In this document: positions 31,823 through 42,782 of the stretch, piece by piece
Layout: each line of letters begins with the position of its first letter
Numbering within the stretch: the stretch's first letter is position 1
DNA from: Mycosarcoma maydis
Taxonomy: Eukaryota; Basidiomycota; Ustilaginomycetes; Ustilaginales
NCBI RefSeq assembly: GCF_000328475.2
Contig: NC_026479.1
Span: 992,001-1,056,000 of the forward strand
DNA: 64,000 bases
Reading direction: 5' to 3'
Made by a program: the position numbers and the translations under genes
The notes under the pieces: generated by a model
Told to the model about the DNA's origin: nothing
The model's input: the letters and a program-made list of their open reading frames with translations, nothing else
Databases searched by the model: none

Positions 31823-32465
31823 ATCAAGTGGAAAGTATCAGTTACTAGATGACAGCATTGGAAGCAGTACAATATATACACGAACAAGCACTCCAAAAGC
31901 ACTGTCACGAGTCAGGACTCGTGACTCGTGAATATCTGGCGGGGGCTTTGTACTGGTCCATACGTATTTTCCCGAGTGTGCTGTCATCCTTGACCCTTGT
32001 GCCATCATTTTTATTCACGTGCGTGACAACTCGTTTCTGCGAACGGGGCTGTAACTCGTGACTTTCCTTCGTGCTTTGAGGGACGATTCGTGATGGTGGA
32101 TCGTGGATCGTGGACTAAGGTGTTAGCCCGTAGCCATGTAACACTGGAGTGAAACAGGGAACTAGTCACGTGTGCGGGATTTGTCGGCACGCACGAGCTG
32201 TGGACGATGGATATGATAATTCGTGATTTGGGGAGGGTGTTCAGCGTATTCAGAAAATCACGATTGGTGATTGGCGATTCACAATTGGATTTGATGTGAA
32301 TTTAGGGTGGCTGTCTATGAGAAGTTCGGAAGCGAGAATTGGTGATTGTGAATTGGTGTGCGGTCAGCGGCGCGGAGACGATGGATCGCACGGCTGTACG
32401 CTCTACACGCTGTACGTGTTATCTACCTACATCATCTAGACACTGTATACTGCAACTTGTACACG
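31823..32465. other. intergenic with degenerate heptads, velvet gene to COX13
   Basis: This 643-base stretch is dense in 7-bp units: CTCGTGA types near 31917 and 32058, ATCGTGG units near 32083-32115, AATCACG-ATTGGTG-ATTGGCG-ATTCACA at 32257-32284, and ATTGGTG-type units near 32337-32357. No gene is visible. Confidence 0.45.
32257..32284. repeat. degenerate heptad array near COX13
   Basis: The units are AATCACG, ATTGGTG, ATTGGCG and ATTCACA. The 7-bp register is kept while bases 4-6 vary, which looks like a decayed heptad array. Confidence 0.75.
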
Positions 32466-33325
32466 ATGGCATCTCGATTCGCAGCTGGTATTTTCGGGCG
32501 TAACTTGACAGCCACGTCGGCTGGTGCTGTTCGCGCGCACACTGCGGGTGTTCGCAGGCTCGCCACGGCGGCTGGCGAGAACGAGTTTGTTGCCGAACGC
32601 ATGCATCACAAGGAGCACGCTGCAAGTGAGTATCATCTGACGCAAACGGTTGGGTCCAGAGACTGCACGCACGCGGCTTGCATGCGAGCATACGACGCGT
32701 GCAAGTCTGGTCGCGAGTGCACATGGTTCATGGTGCAAGAGCGTGTTGCTCGAGATGGCTAGCGAGCGATACGGTTGCGACAAGCACAGCAAGAGCATGT
32801 GCGTCTGTAAACGCTGGGTCAAGAACAGAGACAACGGTATGATGGACTCTGAGAACTGGAATACGCGCGTCTCGGAACGAGCAAATCCACAATCTTTGGA
32901 CCAGTGGCGAATCCAAGCCAAGCATCTATCAAGCCAAGTGCGTACTGACCTTCTCACGGCGCTGTTTCGCGCGCTCTGTGCGCATGTTTGCAAACAGAAT
33001 CGGCTGACCTGTGGCGCAAAGTGTCGCTCTACGTCTGTATCCCGGGATGTAAGTGCAAACGGCGACTGCTCACTTGGCCCTACCGATCGTATCTGACACG
33101 TGTGTACTCTTGTTTTCACCAGCCATTGTCCTGGGCGTGTACATCTACGGCATCGAGAAGCACCACTACGACCACATGGTGCACGAGTACCACGAAAACG
33201 ACAACCAGCCTCCCGAACGCACCTTCTACGAGTACAACAACATCCGCCGAAAGGCGTTCCCCTGGGGCGACGGAAGCAAGAGCTTCTTCCACAACCACAT
33301 GATCAACTACGAGAAGGCCCCTTAA
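32466..33325 (+). CDS. COX13: cytochrome c oxidase subunit VIa
   Basis: Three exons, 32466-32625, 32998-33048 and 33123-33325, encode 137 residues. Introns of 372 and 74 bases have GTGAGT and GTAAGT donors and CAG acceptors; the phases match. The protein has an Arg/Ala-rich mitochondrial presequence (MASRFAAGIFGRNL), then SADLWRKVSLYVCIPGSIVLGVYIYGIEKHH, which carries the single membrane helix. The conserved C-terminal block RRKAFPWGDGSKSFFHNHMIN is diagnostic for subunit VIa/Cox13. It is a peripheral regulatory subunit of respiratory complex IV in the inner membrane. The first intron is long for this gene set. The gene converges on VAC8. Confidence 0.92.
32626..32997 (+). other. COX13 intron 1
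   Basis: This 372-base intron has a GTGAGT donor and a CAAACAG acceptor. Its removal joins KEHAA to KSADLWRKVS. It is one of the longest introns I could define in this window. Confidence 0.85.
33049..33122 (+). other. COX13 intron 2
   Basis: This 74-base intron has a GTAAGT donor and a TTTTCACCAG acceptor and is inserted in phase 1 within the membrane-helix coding region. Confidence 0.85.
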
Positions 33326-33660
33326 ATCTCCCTCCCTGTACCAAATTTCTCTCCAGCCCCAACCACGTGCCTTCCAAATCCATCCTCATTCCCTCCATCC
33401 GCTCCTCCATCTGTGTGCGCGTCATGTTATTCCAAGTCTGAGACCTCACTCCAAACATCCACAGCACTCGCCTTACAGATCATACCCGACACACCCGACA
33501 CACTCAACGAAAACATCAAACAAAAGTAACGAAGCCAAAGCGATAAAGACCGAAAACAAGAGCCAAGTTGAGGCGTGCAAGTGACCCACCTAGTGACTAA
33601 TATTTGCTTCCAAGCGAAGCGCAATCATGGCGCCAGAGCTTGTTGTACCTTTGGGCTGGC
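33326..33660. other. convergent spacer, COX13 / VAC8
   Basis: These 335 bases lie between the stop codons. They are C-rich then A-rich and probably hold both 3' UTRs. No gene is visible. Confidence 0.4.
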
Positions 33661-35732
33661 TCAACAAGGCGTCCAGGCGCACGAACCAACGCTGCTTACT
33701 GCTGAGGCTCGAGGATCATCTCCTGAATCCTCCTCAATTGGGAACTGTTTCGCCCTCGGCACGGTACCGTCATCGCTGCCCTCAGTCCTGTCTTCCTCGG
33801 CACTCTGATCCGCCGAGAGCGAAGCCAAGTGCTGGATCAATGGCAGCAGCTGATCCGAGCTANNNNNNNNNNNNNNNNNNNNNNNNNNNNNNNNNNNNNN
33901 NNNNNNNNNNNNNNNNNNNNNNNNNNNNNNNNNNNNNNNNNNNNNNNNNNNNNNNNNNNNNNCAGTGCTGGATCAATGGCAGCAGCTGATCCGAGCTACG
34001 GATATGTTCCTCCAACTGAGCATCGCCGCTCTCGAGCAGCTGCACAATCGTCCACACGGCGATGTGCTGGAACGTTGAGTCCTGAGATTCCAGGAATCGG
34101 ATCAGGTATCCGTGCAAACCACCCTCGGGTTGCGACCAAACCGCGTTGAATGGGCCATAGTCGTCCGATTTCGACGAAAGGTTACCCAGCGCAGCCGCCG
34201 AGTTACCTTGCACTTCCACCGAAGGCGAAGCGGTCAGCGGGATGAGCACTTCGCAAATGCCCATCTCGAGCAACTGCGGCTTGAGATCCTCCGAAAGCGC
34301 GAGCACAGCCGCGCACGCCGTCATCTCGCTCTGCACGCTCAGAGGAACGTTGAGCACCAATTCCTTGATGCGCTCCACTGCGCCCGCCTCGACAATCGCC
34401 GTCTTGTTGCGTTCGCTCGAAGCGGCCAGGTTGCGCAACGTCGAGATGGCATGGCACTGAATCTCTTCATTGTCTTCATGGCTGAGCAGATCAATGAGAG
34501 GGTGGAGGAATCCGGCGTCAATGATGGGCGACTCGTTGGCCGGGTGGATGGAAACGTTTCGAACGCACGCGGCAGCGGAAAGGATGAGCGGCAGGAACGT
34601 GGATCGCAGCAATCGCAACAGAGGCGGCAAGCCGTTGGAACGCACAATCTCGATCTGGTACTTTTCGTCTGAAGCAAGATTGCGAAGTGCCAGCGCCGAT
34701 TGGCACTGCACCTTGAGCGAGCTGCTTTCCATGAGTCCGATGAGGTTCTGAACCAGCCGAGGCTCGGTCTGGGCGAGCTTCTTACGGTTTGCGGCGTCGA
34801 CGGCAATGTTGCTGAGGGCGGTGGTGCAGTAATACTGCACATCGGTGTCAGAGCTTCCGAGCAAGCCAACCAGCACTGGGATCGCGCCGGCGTTGACGAG
34901 CTGCTGACGATTTTCATCACTATGTGTCATGTTGAGCAGAGCGCCCGTGGCATTGCGCTGGACACGCATGTCCTTGGAACGAGCGAGACGCGTCAGAGGC
35001 ACCAGCGCACCAGACTTTGCGATCTTGGTCTTGTTGTCATCGTGGGTGGCGAGGTTGGTGATGCAGCCGACGGCGTTGCACTGCACTTCGACGTTGGGGC
35101 TGAGCATTTGGCGGATCAGAGGTTCGAGGCCGCCGAGTTTGACGATGAGCAGCTTGTTTTCGGCGTTTACAGCCAGATTACCGAGAGCAGCGCTAGCAGC
35201 GCGTTGAACTTCGACGTCATGGCTTTGCAGGAGGAACATGATGGGTTCGAGCGTGTCTCGGCCCACCTCGCGCACCTCCTTTTCCGTGATTTCGGCAAAG
35301 GCGAGCGCTGCGCTCCTCTGCAGATCCACATTGTCACTGAAAGAGAGGGTCGATAATGCTCGCAAAGGATCGCCGGTGAAGAAGTTGGTCTCAGAACGGT
35401 CTGGAAAGCGTTATAGTTAAAAGTGAAAATGCGCGCAAAGACGGGAAGAGGGGGCAATGGGCAATGAATGCAGGAGAGGGGAGAGAGAGAGAGAGAGTAT
35501 GAGTCAGCAACAATCTTGGGGCGATGACGTGGTCAGGACCATGTACAACAAGCGCTGCGAGGCATTGCAGGTTGTACCACGTAATGCGGCTCCGAGACGA
35601 GTTCGATTGGAACTTACTTTCAAGGTACTGAAGCAGATCTGCTACAGCATCTCGTTCATTGTCGAGCAAGAGAGGCTCGTAGTTTGCGTTCCTCGAGGAG
35701 CCACATCCGCAGCAACTGCAGATGTTACCCAT
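33661..35732 (-). CDS. VAC8: vacuolar armadillo-repeat protein Vac8 (interrupted by assembly gap)
   Basis: Exon 1 (35618-35732) starts [10 protein letters not shown], a myristoylation Gly2 with Cys residues for palmitoylation, as in yeast Vac8. A 217-base intron leads to exon 2 from 35400. Splicing gives [22 protein letters not shown], which aligns with the yeast protein. Armadillo repeats fill the rest, with clear blocks such as [51 protein letters not shown] and [21 protein letters not shown]. Vac8 tethers proteins at the vacuole membrane for inheritance, nucleus-vacuole junctions and selective autophagy. The run of 100 N at 33863-33962 falls in the last repeats. A 35-base identical flank on both sides suggests the two sides overlap; collapsing it keeps the frame and gives about 572 residues, near yeast length. 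The last 15-20 residues are uncertain. Confidence 0.93.
33828..33998. other. assembly gap of 100 N flanked by a 35-base direct repeat
   Basis: Positions 33828-33862 and 33964-33998 are identical over 35 bases and flank exactly 100 N (33863-33962), the conventional size for a gap of unknown length. A scaffolded join of overlapping contig ends is the simplest reading. Translations with runs of X across it are meaningless. Confidence 0.95.
35401..35617 (-). other. VAC8 intron
   Basis: This 217-base intron has a GTAAGT donor and a CTTTCCAG acceptor, phase 1. On the coding strand it carries a long CT dinucleotide tract (about 35478-35498) in its middle. Confidence 0.85.
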
Positions 35733-37169
35733 AGCTTATCGTGTCGAAACGTCTCTGCTGCGCGTTGATGGTAGATCCGAATGCTAGCGTCCAGTGGAAT
35801 GCGATACGTGTAGGCTCTCTGCTGCGGTGGAGCGAGACTGGCTAAGCGGATCGGAGCGTCTGCTGTTGTGCTTTGAGGTTGGTTTGGAGGTCCCGATGGG
35901 GTGAAAGAGACGACCCACAAAGACTAGCGCAACTGCTCAGCTATGGAGCACAAAAAGTTCGGCAGGAAGCGGACCTGGTATGTGCTCGAGGATTGGCAGA
36001 TAACGGTCGGCTGACTGAGCCTGGTGTGCCAGCAGCTGTGGGTGAGGATGCAGGTGATAGGAATGCGGAGACAGGAAGCAAATGATGATGATCGAATGAG
36101 CGAGACGGATGAGGTTAGACAGGATATCGACGACGTACGTTGCAAGGTCCAGAGCAGGAGCGTGCGCGTGTGTGTGGTGAGCGAGTTGATGAATCGGCAG
36201 GTGGAGTTGGAGCGAGCGCGCAAACGACAGTCAGCCAGTCAGCCAGCCAGCGCTGTGACGGCAGCCAGGCCAAAAGGCAAAGCAGCGCGCGCACTTTCGA
36301 CCTTCGTTCTTTTTTTTGGCCTCTCCAAGGTGGTCCAAGCCTCACACACGCGCTTGAATCTAGCACGTCGGGCTAGAGAATTCAACACCGAGCCAGTGGA
36401 CAGCGGACAGCGGACAGTAACAGGTCGCCAGCACGAATTGTGAGTCTTGGGCACGCTCATTCAGATTCACGATTGCCCTTGGTCGCGGGGGTCAAGCACA
36501 GTCCAGAATGAAATCTAATATCCGTGATCATTAAAAGCAGCCTTCAAGCTGAGCCTTGAATCTTGAACACATTTTCTCTGAATTTCGACTCAATGACTAC
36601 AAAACCAGCGGAACCAGCCATGCATTTCCACGTCTTATAATATTCTTGCCTGCACACTCACTCAGACTTTGTATTCCACACAACCAACTCGAAATGCACT
36701 CAAGTCGTGAATTAACCATCGTGCATAGTTGAACTTCTCACGTCTCGAGAGTTTGCGGTCTTTCAATGTTCAACTTCAAGTCGTGAGTCGTTGATCAAGC
36801 TGGAATTCTAACGATTCTAATCAGTTAAGTTACTATTATAACAGTAGTTGTCAAGTCCAACATGCAATCACGAATCGTGAATGCTGCAGCCACCCCCTGA
36901 CGCAGAGCTCGAACAAAGTATTTCGACCCGCACCATCAGGATCTAGACCGCCGGCTTTCCCTGGGACAAGTCCACATTCAGCGCAGCAGCGTATCAAGCT
37001 CAAAGCTGGTAGACACCCATGTCCGAGAAGGGGCCTTCTACGAACATGCTCTCAAGACCTCTGCGACCACTCTGGGATGGCTTCCACTTCACATTCCTTT
37101 TTGCCGATAATTATACAGACAAGAGATAGAAATACAATCACATGAATGACATTCTGAGTTTCCGAGTTT
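35733..37169. other. intergenic, VAC8 promoter side and 3' end of the low-complexity gene
   Basis: About 1.4 kb. Heptads lie near 36468, 36780 and at 36866-36882. A run of CAGC tetramers lies near 36230-36252. AT-rich sequence from 36500 to 37150 may include the 3' UTR of the minus-strand gene that ends at 37170. No gene is visible. Confidence 0.4.
36866..36882. repeat. AATCACG-AATCGTG-AAT heptads
   Basis: Two heptads of opposite class form the near-palindrome CACGAATCGTG, which differs from its reverse complement only at the central base. Confidence 0.9.
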
Positions 37170-40100
37170 TCAGCTCTGACTCGATAGCGATGCACATCTG
37201 GCCACGGTGAGAGCACCATGGGAGACGGTGATTGGAATAGGCAGCTTAGCTGAATGCGGCGAGATGGATGCGCGTGGCGCTCCTTCTCCCATCTTGATGG
37301 CCGAGTCTGGGTCCAAGGTGGCAGACCGAGGTGCAGGCGACGATAGCGACGACGACAGTGCCAGCGGCGCAGGCACCGTCAGCCCCTGCGAACGGTAGCG
37401 CTCGCTCATGCTCATGCGAGCAGGACCCACGGGCGAAGCTCCCACCACGCTTGCTGGACTCATCTCAAAGTCCGCGTGCGTCGCGGTGAGTTGCGCTGAT
37501 GCGGGACTGCCCATCTCGCTCTGCTCCGAGATGGGTGCCATCACGGCATTGCTAGCCTGTAGATACTCGGTGGGGTTGGGCGTGCGCCTTGGTGGTTCTG
37601 CCTCGAGCGAGTGGCGCAACAGCGAGCTTTGACGATGCGGAGGCGTCTCGGGTCGTCGCGCCGCCAAGTCGCTCGGCAGGCAAGACACGGGCTTGCCCGC
37701 AGTTGCACATGCAGCTGGCATAGACCCGAACGGTGCAACATTCGGCTGGACACCGACTTCGACACTGCTCCGTGCAGAAGCATTGGTCCCACGCGACGAG
37801 ATGGAATCCCATCGTCGTCCCAACCTGGGGAAGCTAATAAAACGTGACGTCTCGTGCGGCTCGTGACCGTCGTTAGACGAGAAAATGCTGGTGCCAAAGG
37901 AGGAAGACCTGGAGCTGTCCGAACGTCCGCGCAAGTGCCGCGAACCGACGCTCGAATGGAACACCGATCCGCGCAGCATATCGTACGAGAACTTGCGTGA
38001 GCTAGGCGGAAACCGCTTACTTTTGCTCGATAAACTAGCCTCCGAAGCCGGAGGCGCGGGCAGAGGTCGCTTGGCATCGACGCCAGTCATTTGTGGGCAA
38101 GGCAGGGCTTTGTCACGCAACGATGTATTCGATACAACCTTGCCGTGATTGCGCTCGTCCATAGGGAACGGAGTCGGCTGCGGGAATGCGACCTCCTTGT
38201 TGTCCGAAGAGCGCGACCACGGGAAGCGGAACAACTTGTTCAGGCTCGAAGTCGATGAAGAGGACCTTAATCGCGAGTGACCCGAGTGACTTTCTGACGG
38301 ACCAACATTCTCCTCGTCTCGAGTCAAATTCATTTTCGACATTGATGCGATGCGTCCTCGAAGTGTGCGAGGCTGAACGCGCATCGCCGTAGGTTGCACT
38401 TGCGAACTAGCCGCGCCAGTCGCGCTCACGCGTTCAGGCAGCGGCACGGTACGCATCGTCATGACAGGCGTCGCTTTAGATAGCACTGGAGGTGTCCTTG
38501 ACTCTGCCGAAGCGATCGACAGCCATGGATTCCTCGCGCTCACATCCGCTCTGGCAGGCGGAGCAGGGCAGCTCGCAGAAGACACCGGTTCCGGCGTCGC
38601 CATTGAGGACAATGACGGTCGTCGGACCGAAGCCCATTCGGTCGAGATCCTCGCAACCTGTTCCTGCAAGCCTGCAATCTTCTGCTCGTGCCTTCGAATG
38701 AGCTCCTTGTTACGCTTGACTTGACTCCACAGCTGTGCTCGACGGCCGAAATCCAACGCATTGCCTGCGCTCAGCGATCGATTGCGACCGGGAGAAGACC
38801 AGCTCGGTGCCTGCAAGTCGGCACACGATCGCGTTGCCAAGGCAGAATCATTGCCAGTGGGAATCCGGCAACCACACTGCCAAGTCGCGTTGTCTTTGCC
38901 TGCCAAGGCGCAGCTGGGACGGTGGAATGCCGAAGGAGACGGCCGAATGGCGGGAACACCGTCGTTGTCGATGCAGACGCTCCAAGCGTGGAGTTCTCCC
39001 GGGGCTCGCTTGCCGAACTCAGGAGCGAATCGATTCAAGACCGTATCCGATTTACGTCGTACCAGTCTGGGCGATGGTGTTCTGTTGTGCGGGGGCACGG
39101 CTGGCACCGGCTTGTACAATTTGCCCCTGTCCGTGCTTACTGCGACACTTGCTGGGTGGTCGCCATCGACTGAAGCCTGCTCGAGTGGCGCGTGAGACAG
39201 AACGAAAGGATGATGGGCGTTTGTGCAAGAATCCACCAAGGTCTCTTGCTCATTGTCGACAGCGAATTGAGCGAACCCAGTAGCTTCTAGGTCTCCTTTG
39301 AGCAGCAGCGGGCTCTGGAGAAGCGCAGGCGGCTTTGGAGCGTCTCTGGCTGCTGTGAGCGAAGGCATGCTAACGCTTGCGGCCATGCCTGGATCCATGC
39401 CGGTGGTATCGCGACGAATAGGCCTTGAAAAGTTATAGCTGGCTGCAAGACCTTCTTCGCTACTCCGACCAAGAAAGGTGCGACGATGCTTGGCGCGCTC
39501 AGCCTGCATGGCGGGCGCGGAAGGGTGCGCGGCATGCATGCTATGCTTGGATACGGCCCATCCAGGGTTTTGCTGCTGAAACGACAGCTTGGACGAAGAA
39601 ATGTAGGGGAGGCCAAGAAGCGAGGAGCGGTTGCTAGCTATGCCTGCCAGCGGCTTGGCCACGCTCCCGTTTGACAAATCTTCCGACGAGTCGTGGGATG
39701 CAAATTGGGTCGAAAGCATCGGACTCGAATTGGACCTCGAGAGTCGTGTGTCACTTGCGCTGTTGTTGGGGACCGCTTCGTCCAGAAAGGCAGAGGAGCC
39801 GAGCAAATGGTTACGCCAAACGTGCTGAGTTGTGTCGAACATCTGCTTGACTGTATCGCGAGGAATATCCAGGGACCTGGCTAGCTCATCTGTTGAAGCA
39901 CTACGCGACAACGCCAGTAGTTTGAGACCATTACCATTTGCATCTGAAGGTGACACGTAGGACGGGCTCATCGCCGTCAGCCGGTCAATGCCTGCCGATG
40001 ACCGAAGCACAGGAAGGATGAGTGGCCTCTGGGTCGGTCTGGATGAACCACCAGAAGAGAGGTTGCTCTCTTGTTGGCGATGGGCACCAAGCTGGACGCT

Positions 40101-41402
40101 ACTGGCGCGTGTGTGTCGACGAACAGTGGCTTGCTCTGCCGCGTTGGCTTTGGCGGGCAGCTCCGGTAAGGCCATATCTGGGGCGGGACGAGGAGGTGGA
40201 TTGCGGGTCGGACGTTTTGACGGAGGTGCAATGACAGATGAGGTTGATGGTTGCTGCATCGACGCGATCGACTGTTCAGCAGAGGCACTCTGAGAGGGCC
40301 GCATATCGTCTTCGTCGTCCAGGTCGAAATAGGGCAAATCGGTAGAGACATGCGCAACGGAAGCACCGCGGTGCTTTATGCCTTCGACGTCCCAACGTTC
40401 TCCTCCATCCCAGCTATTTTCCTTGAGCATGGCGGTTGCCCCTAGACGGTCCATGGACACCTTGGTCGGCGTTGTCTGTGCTAGAAGCGAATCAGCGGGT
40501 GGGTTGGGTGCGTACGATGGTTTACCGCGTGTAAGCGGGGCTGGAAAGGAGCTGATGAGGGAACCGAGGGCAGGCGATGAAGCGGGCAGAGAAGCTTTGC
40601 CAGAGCGCGAGTCTTGGGTGAGGCGAGACGATGGCGTTGGTGGAATTGTCAACTTGCTTCGACTTGACTCGGACTGTAAAGAGCTGGAAGCGAGTGCATG
40701 CTCGGCCACGCCTGTGTTATCCGAAGATATTGGCGTCAACGGTGGTTGGACATGTATCTTGGACAATATCGGTGGTTCTTGGATCGTGGGGAGTTGCTGA
40801 ACGAAAGCTGGTGAACCGTGCGAGTCATGACTATCGGAGTCGCTATCATGTTGCCTGTTGCTCATGTCAAGAAAGGAGACGCGCGAAGCATCGAGATCGA
40901 ATAGGCCCGAAGTGCTGAAGGGTCGGCCAAAGGTAGTGTCGTCCAATTGCAGCGCTGGAGGAGGTGAGGCGGCTGACGCTGGTAGCGCAGGAAGCGATGC
41001 ATCTAGAATGGGCGAGTAGGTGGTGACGGATTCGGAAGGATTGAATCGTTTGAGTTTTGGAGCCCACCGTGGTTGCCAGGCCTTGTGGTCTGGATGCGAC
41101 GGAGCACTTTGTATCGGGGCAGAGCTTTGCGGAGCTCCCTGGTCTTTGACCTGCTTTGTGAGCGAAGCGGCACAAGTTCGAAAGCGCCCACTTGGGGTGC
41201 GTGACAAAGCTGTAGATGCATTGGCCTGTTCGGAAGGCGCATCAAGCTTGGGAGGTGCACCTGATGACGATGTTGAAGACGCGGCAACAGGTGTTGCCCA
41301 CGGATGTGAAGCGCCATTCTGGTCCGAGCAAGGTGGCTTGCCTCTCTTGTCGCTCCGCAGAGGCGGCGGCGGAAGAGCCTTGGACGCAAACTTTGAAGCC
41401 AT
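37170..41402 (-). CDS. large low-complexity protein of unknown function
   Basis: One exon encodes 1410 residues; I recognise no catalytic domain. Composition is rich in Ser, Pro, Ala and Arg with many SP/TP sites, so most of it is probably disordered. The N-terminus, MASKFASKALPPPPLRSDKRGK, contains a proline-rich piece that could bind SH3 or profilin-like partners. A helical, charged stretch near 885-925 (LWSQVKRNKELIRRHEQKIAGLQEQVARI) is a likely short coiled coil. A DELARSLDIPRDTVKQMFDTTQHVW segment near 510-535 may be another helix. There is no signal peptide or membrane helix. Long uninterrupted reading and codon use like the neighbours support a real gene. A scaffold or cortical polarity/signalling factor is a guess only. 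Confidence 0.7.
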   Translation of the reverse strand: MASKFASKALPPPPLRSDKRGKPPCSDQNGASHPWATPVAASSTSSSGAPPKLDAPSEQANASTALSRTPSGRFRTCAASLTKQVKDQGAPQSSAPIQSAPSHPDHKAWQPRWAPKLKRFNPSESVTTYSPILDASLPALPASAASPPPALQLDDTTFGRPFSTSGLFDLDASRVSFLDMSNRQHDSDSDSHDSHGSPAFVQQLPTIQEPPILSKIHVQPPLTPISSDNTGVAEHALASSSLQSESSRSKLTIPPTPSSRLTQDSRSGKASLPASSPALGSLISSFPAPLTRGKPSYAPNPPADSLLAQTTPTKVSMDRLGATAMLKENSWDGGERWDVEGIKHRGASVAHVSTDLPYFDLDDEDDMRPSQSASAEQSIASMQQPSTSSVIAPPSKRPTRNPPPRPAPDMALPELPAKANAAEQATVRRHTRASSVQLGAHRQQESNLSSGGSSRPTQRPLILPVLRSSAGIDRLTAMSPSYVSPSDANGNGLKLLALSRSASTDELARSLDIPRDTVKQMFDTTQHVWRNHLLGSSAFLDEAVPNNSASDTRLSRSNSSPMLSTQFASHDSSEDLSNGSVAKPLAGIASNRSSLLGLPYISSSKLSFQQQNPGWAVSKHSMHAAHPSAPAMQAERAKHRRTFLGRSSEEGLAASYNFSRPIRRDTTGMDPGMAASVSMPSLTAARDAPKPPALLQSPLLLKGDLEATGFAQFAVDNEQETLVDSCTNAHHPFVLSHAPLEQASVDGDHPASVAVSTDRGKLYKPVPAVPPHNRTPSPRLVRRKSDTVLNRFAPEFGKRAPGELHAWSVCIDNDGVPAIRPSPSAFHRPSCALAGKDNATWQCGCRIPTGNDSALATRSCADLQAPSWSSPGRNRSLSAGNALDFGRRAQLWSQVKRNKELIRRHEQKIAGLQEQVARISTEWASVRRPSLSSMATPEPVSSASCPAPPARADVSARNPWLSIASAESRTPPVLSKATPVMTMRTVPLPERVSATGAASSQVQPTAMRVQPRTLRGRIASMSKMNLTRDEENVGPSESHSGHSRLRSSSSTSSLNKLFRFPWSRSSDNKEVAFPQPTPFPMDERNHGKVVSNTSLRDKALPCPQMTGVDAKRPLPAPPASEASLSSKSKRFPPSSRKFSYDMLRGSVFHSSVGSRHLRGRSDSSRSSSFGTSIFSSNDGHEPHETSRFISFPRLGRRWDSISSRGTNASARSSVEVGVQPNVAPFGSMPAACATAGKPVSCLPSDLAARRPETPPHRQSSLLRHSLEAEPPRRTPNPTEYLQASNAVMAPISEQSEMGSPASAQLTATHADFEMSPASVVGASPVGPARMSMSERYRSQGLTVPAPLALSSSLSSPAPRSATLDPDSAIKMGEGAPRASISPHSAKLPIPITVSHGALTVARCASLSSQS

Positions 41403-42617
41403 TCTCGCGCTCAGACGTGACGAGGGGGGCTACACTGAATTGGACGTGACGATGGAGAGGCGAGTTGATTCGAATATACTATTGAAGTGGAAGGATCGTC
41501 ATGAGCGCGAGTGGGTCGAAAAAAGTGAGAAGCGGACAGTGTGGACGATGAATGCTGAGGCCAAAGCTGGTCTCGATGAAATGATAAGGCTAGACGATTG
41601 CGCAGTGCAGACCGGCTGCTCAACCCACCGACCGGAAGTTGCTCGCCAGAAGTACACTAGCAAGCACGCATCGGTGTTGCCAGGATGAAGGATGCGACGC
41701 GACCTGCGCTACCCATAGAAAACAAAAGGTGAGGATGATGGAGGGACAAAGGAAGGAGGCGATGCGAACGAAAAAGGCCAAAACTGCACTACGTGCACTA
41801 GCACCAGAACGACGTGGTTGGAAGCGGTGACGCTGCAGCTCGGATCTGACCAAGATTCAATCACGACGTGCGAATGTGCGTGGTGGGAAACTGGAGTCGT
41901 GAGTGGCAAACCGGCTGGACCGTCCGACGAGATGCTGACGCATGCATACACGCATAGCGTGACGATAAGACGAGGAGGAGCAAATCGATCTTGCAGAGCC
42001 TTCAAGGAGGCTCAAACAACTCACTAAAGCGTAAAGGGGTGCACGACTTAGGCAGAGGCGATGCTGACTGAGGTCCGCAAACTTCTTTCCAGGATCGCAT
42101 ACAAGTCGTGAGTCTCTGAGGCGCGACACGTGAACCATTTTCGGTTTGCCGCACCAACCGGGAACCACGAACGTGCAACGCGTTGATCCGACGTTTCAAC
42201 CTTGAAGTTATGCGAGTCGTGTCACTCACGATTTGCTCATCAGCAGTCTCTGAGTCTCGGCTGCGGCGTTTTTTCCTGCCTACTTCTATTTTTATAGGGG
42301 TTTTTTTTGTTCTTAGTCTTGTTGTTCTCACCGACGATGGCTTGTAGTCAAGCTTCGCTTCGACTGTTAGCACTGCTGAGCCCGGATGGATGTGGATGTC
42401 GACGCCCGGTGATCAGCTAGTCGATTCGTCAATCACGAACAAGGAAGAGAGAACAGAGGGACAAAGCCAATCACTCAATCAGGCAATCGACGAGCGACCT
42501 TTCTCTCGGTGTTTGTTGCGGGGATGGTGGGAAAATTCGAACGAGGTGCATGAAGTGGACGTGTTCAGTCACCAAGTTGTGAGTGTGGTGCCTGCATATC
42601 CAGTCAAGGTCTCACCC

Positions 42618-42655
42618 ATTCGTGATTCGTGATTCGTGATTCGTGATTCGTGATT
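42618..42655. repeat. tandem (ATTCGTG)5 heptad array
   Basis: Five exact tandem ATTCGTG units followed by a partial ATT. This is one of the three purest arrays in the window. Confidence 0.96.
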
Positions 42656-42754
42656 TGTATTTCTTCCGGCCTCGTTCAGCCACGCGACGTCACGCTAAAA
42701 TCGTCTTGAATATATCCTATTTGCATAGCTTACTCACCACTTGTATATCGTGCA

Positions 42755-42782
42755 ATTCACGATTTACGATTCGTGATTCACG
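42755..42782. repeat. mixed heptad array
   Basis: Four units in register: ATTCACG, ATTTACG, ATTCGTG, ATTCACG. Opposite-class neighbours make short inverted repeats. Confidence 0.9.
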
